Source of the DNA: Pseudomonadota bacterium
GTDB lineage: Bacteria; Desulfobacterota; Desulfobulbia; Desulfobulbales; Desulfobulbaceae
Direction of reading: 5' to 3'
Assembly: GCA_009782165.1 (NCBI GenBank)
Contig: WQUH01000080.1
Coordinates: 1 to 6,560, forward strand
Length of the DNA stretch: 6,560 nucleotides
Shown here: piece after piece, positions 5,086-6,560 of the stretch
Numbering within the stretch: the first letter of the stretch is position 1
Layout of the letters: each line of letters opens with the position of its first letter
Notes under the pieces: model-generated
Told to the model about the DNA's origin: nothing
What the model saw: only the letters and a program-made list of their open reading frames with translations
Database searches by the model: none
Program-made: the position numbers and the translations under genes

Positions 5086-6560
<1,475 letters not shown>

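Overview
The window looks like chromosomal housekeeping and accessory DNA from a GC-rich, Gram-negative anaerobe. The best guess is a member of the Desulfobacterota, perhaps Desulfobulbales-like. This rests on an AhbD-type radical SAM haem synthase next to hemE, on the style of the Lon N-terminal domain, and on a stand-alone GlmU-like left-handed beta-helix protein. No identity search was possible, so the taxonomy is inference. There are no tRNA or rRNA genes, mobile elements or CRISPR arrays.

Layout. Positions 1-1424, minus strand: a haem-synthesis pair, with an ahbD-like gene first and the start of hemE downstream; hemE runs off the left edge. A good sigma-70-type promoter for the pair lies at 1541-1569. 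Positions 1476-1719: a divergent control region. Its plus-strand side has a perfect extended -10 box, three tandem TATAAT copies, other 10-bp direct repeats and a sigma-54-like -24/-12 match, all upstream of a universal stress protein gene (1720-2184). Positions 2304-2696: a small PilZ-domain (c-di-GMP receptor) gene whose first codons are a threefold 15-bp tandem repeat.

Positions 2683-4882 are unusually compact. A 358-aa unknown protein (minus) overlaps the PilZ gene tail-to-tail by 14 bp. Its start codon lies only 3 nt from the start codon of a divergent small membrane protein (plus, 3763-4128). That gene overlaps the end of a minus-strand hexapeptide-repeat acyltransferase gene (4082-4882) by 47 bp. 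Positions 4883-5085 form a divergent promoter region. From 5086 to the right edge is the N-terminal part of the ATP-dependent protease gene lon, with a GTG start, a strong Shine-Dalgarno site and a perfect 20-bp palindrome in its early codons.

How the genes fit together. HemE makes coproporphyrinogen III and AhbD turns Fe-coproporphyrin III into haem, so their pairing suggests a mixed haem route. Usp and Lon are stress and protein-quality genes. The PilZ protein reads out c-di-GMP. The LbH enzyme probably acts on a sugar-phosphate or sugar-nucleotide. I see no evidence that the middle genes form one system. The most unusual items are the nested or overlapping layout of 2683-4128, the palindrome inside lon, the tandem -10 array before usp, and the hemE/ahbD pairing.
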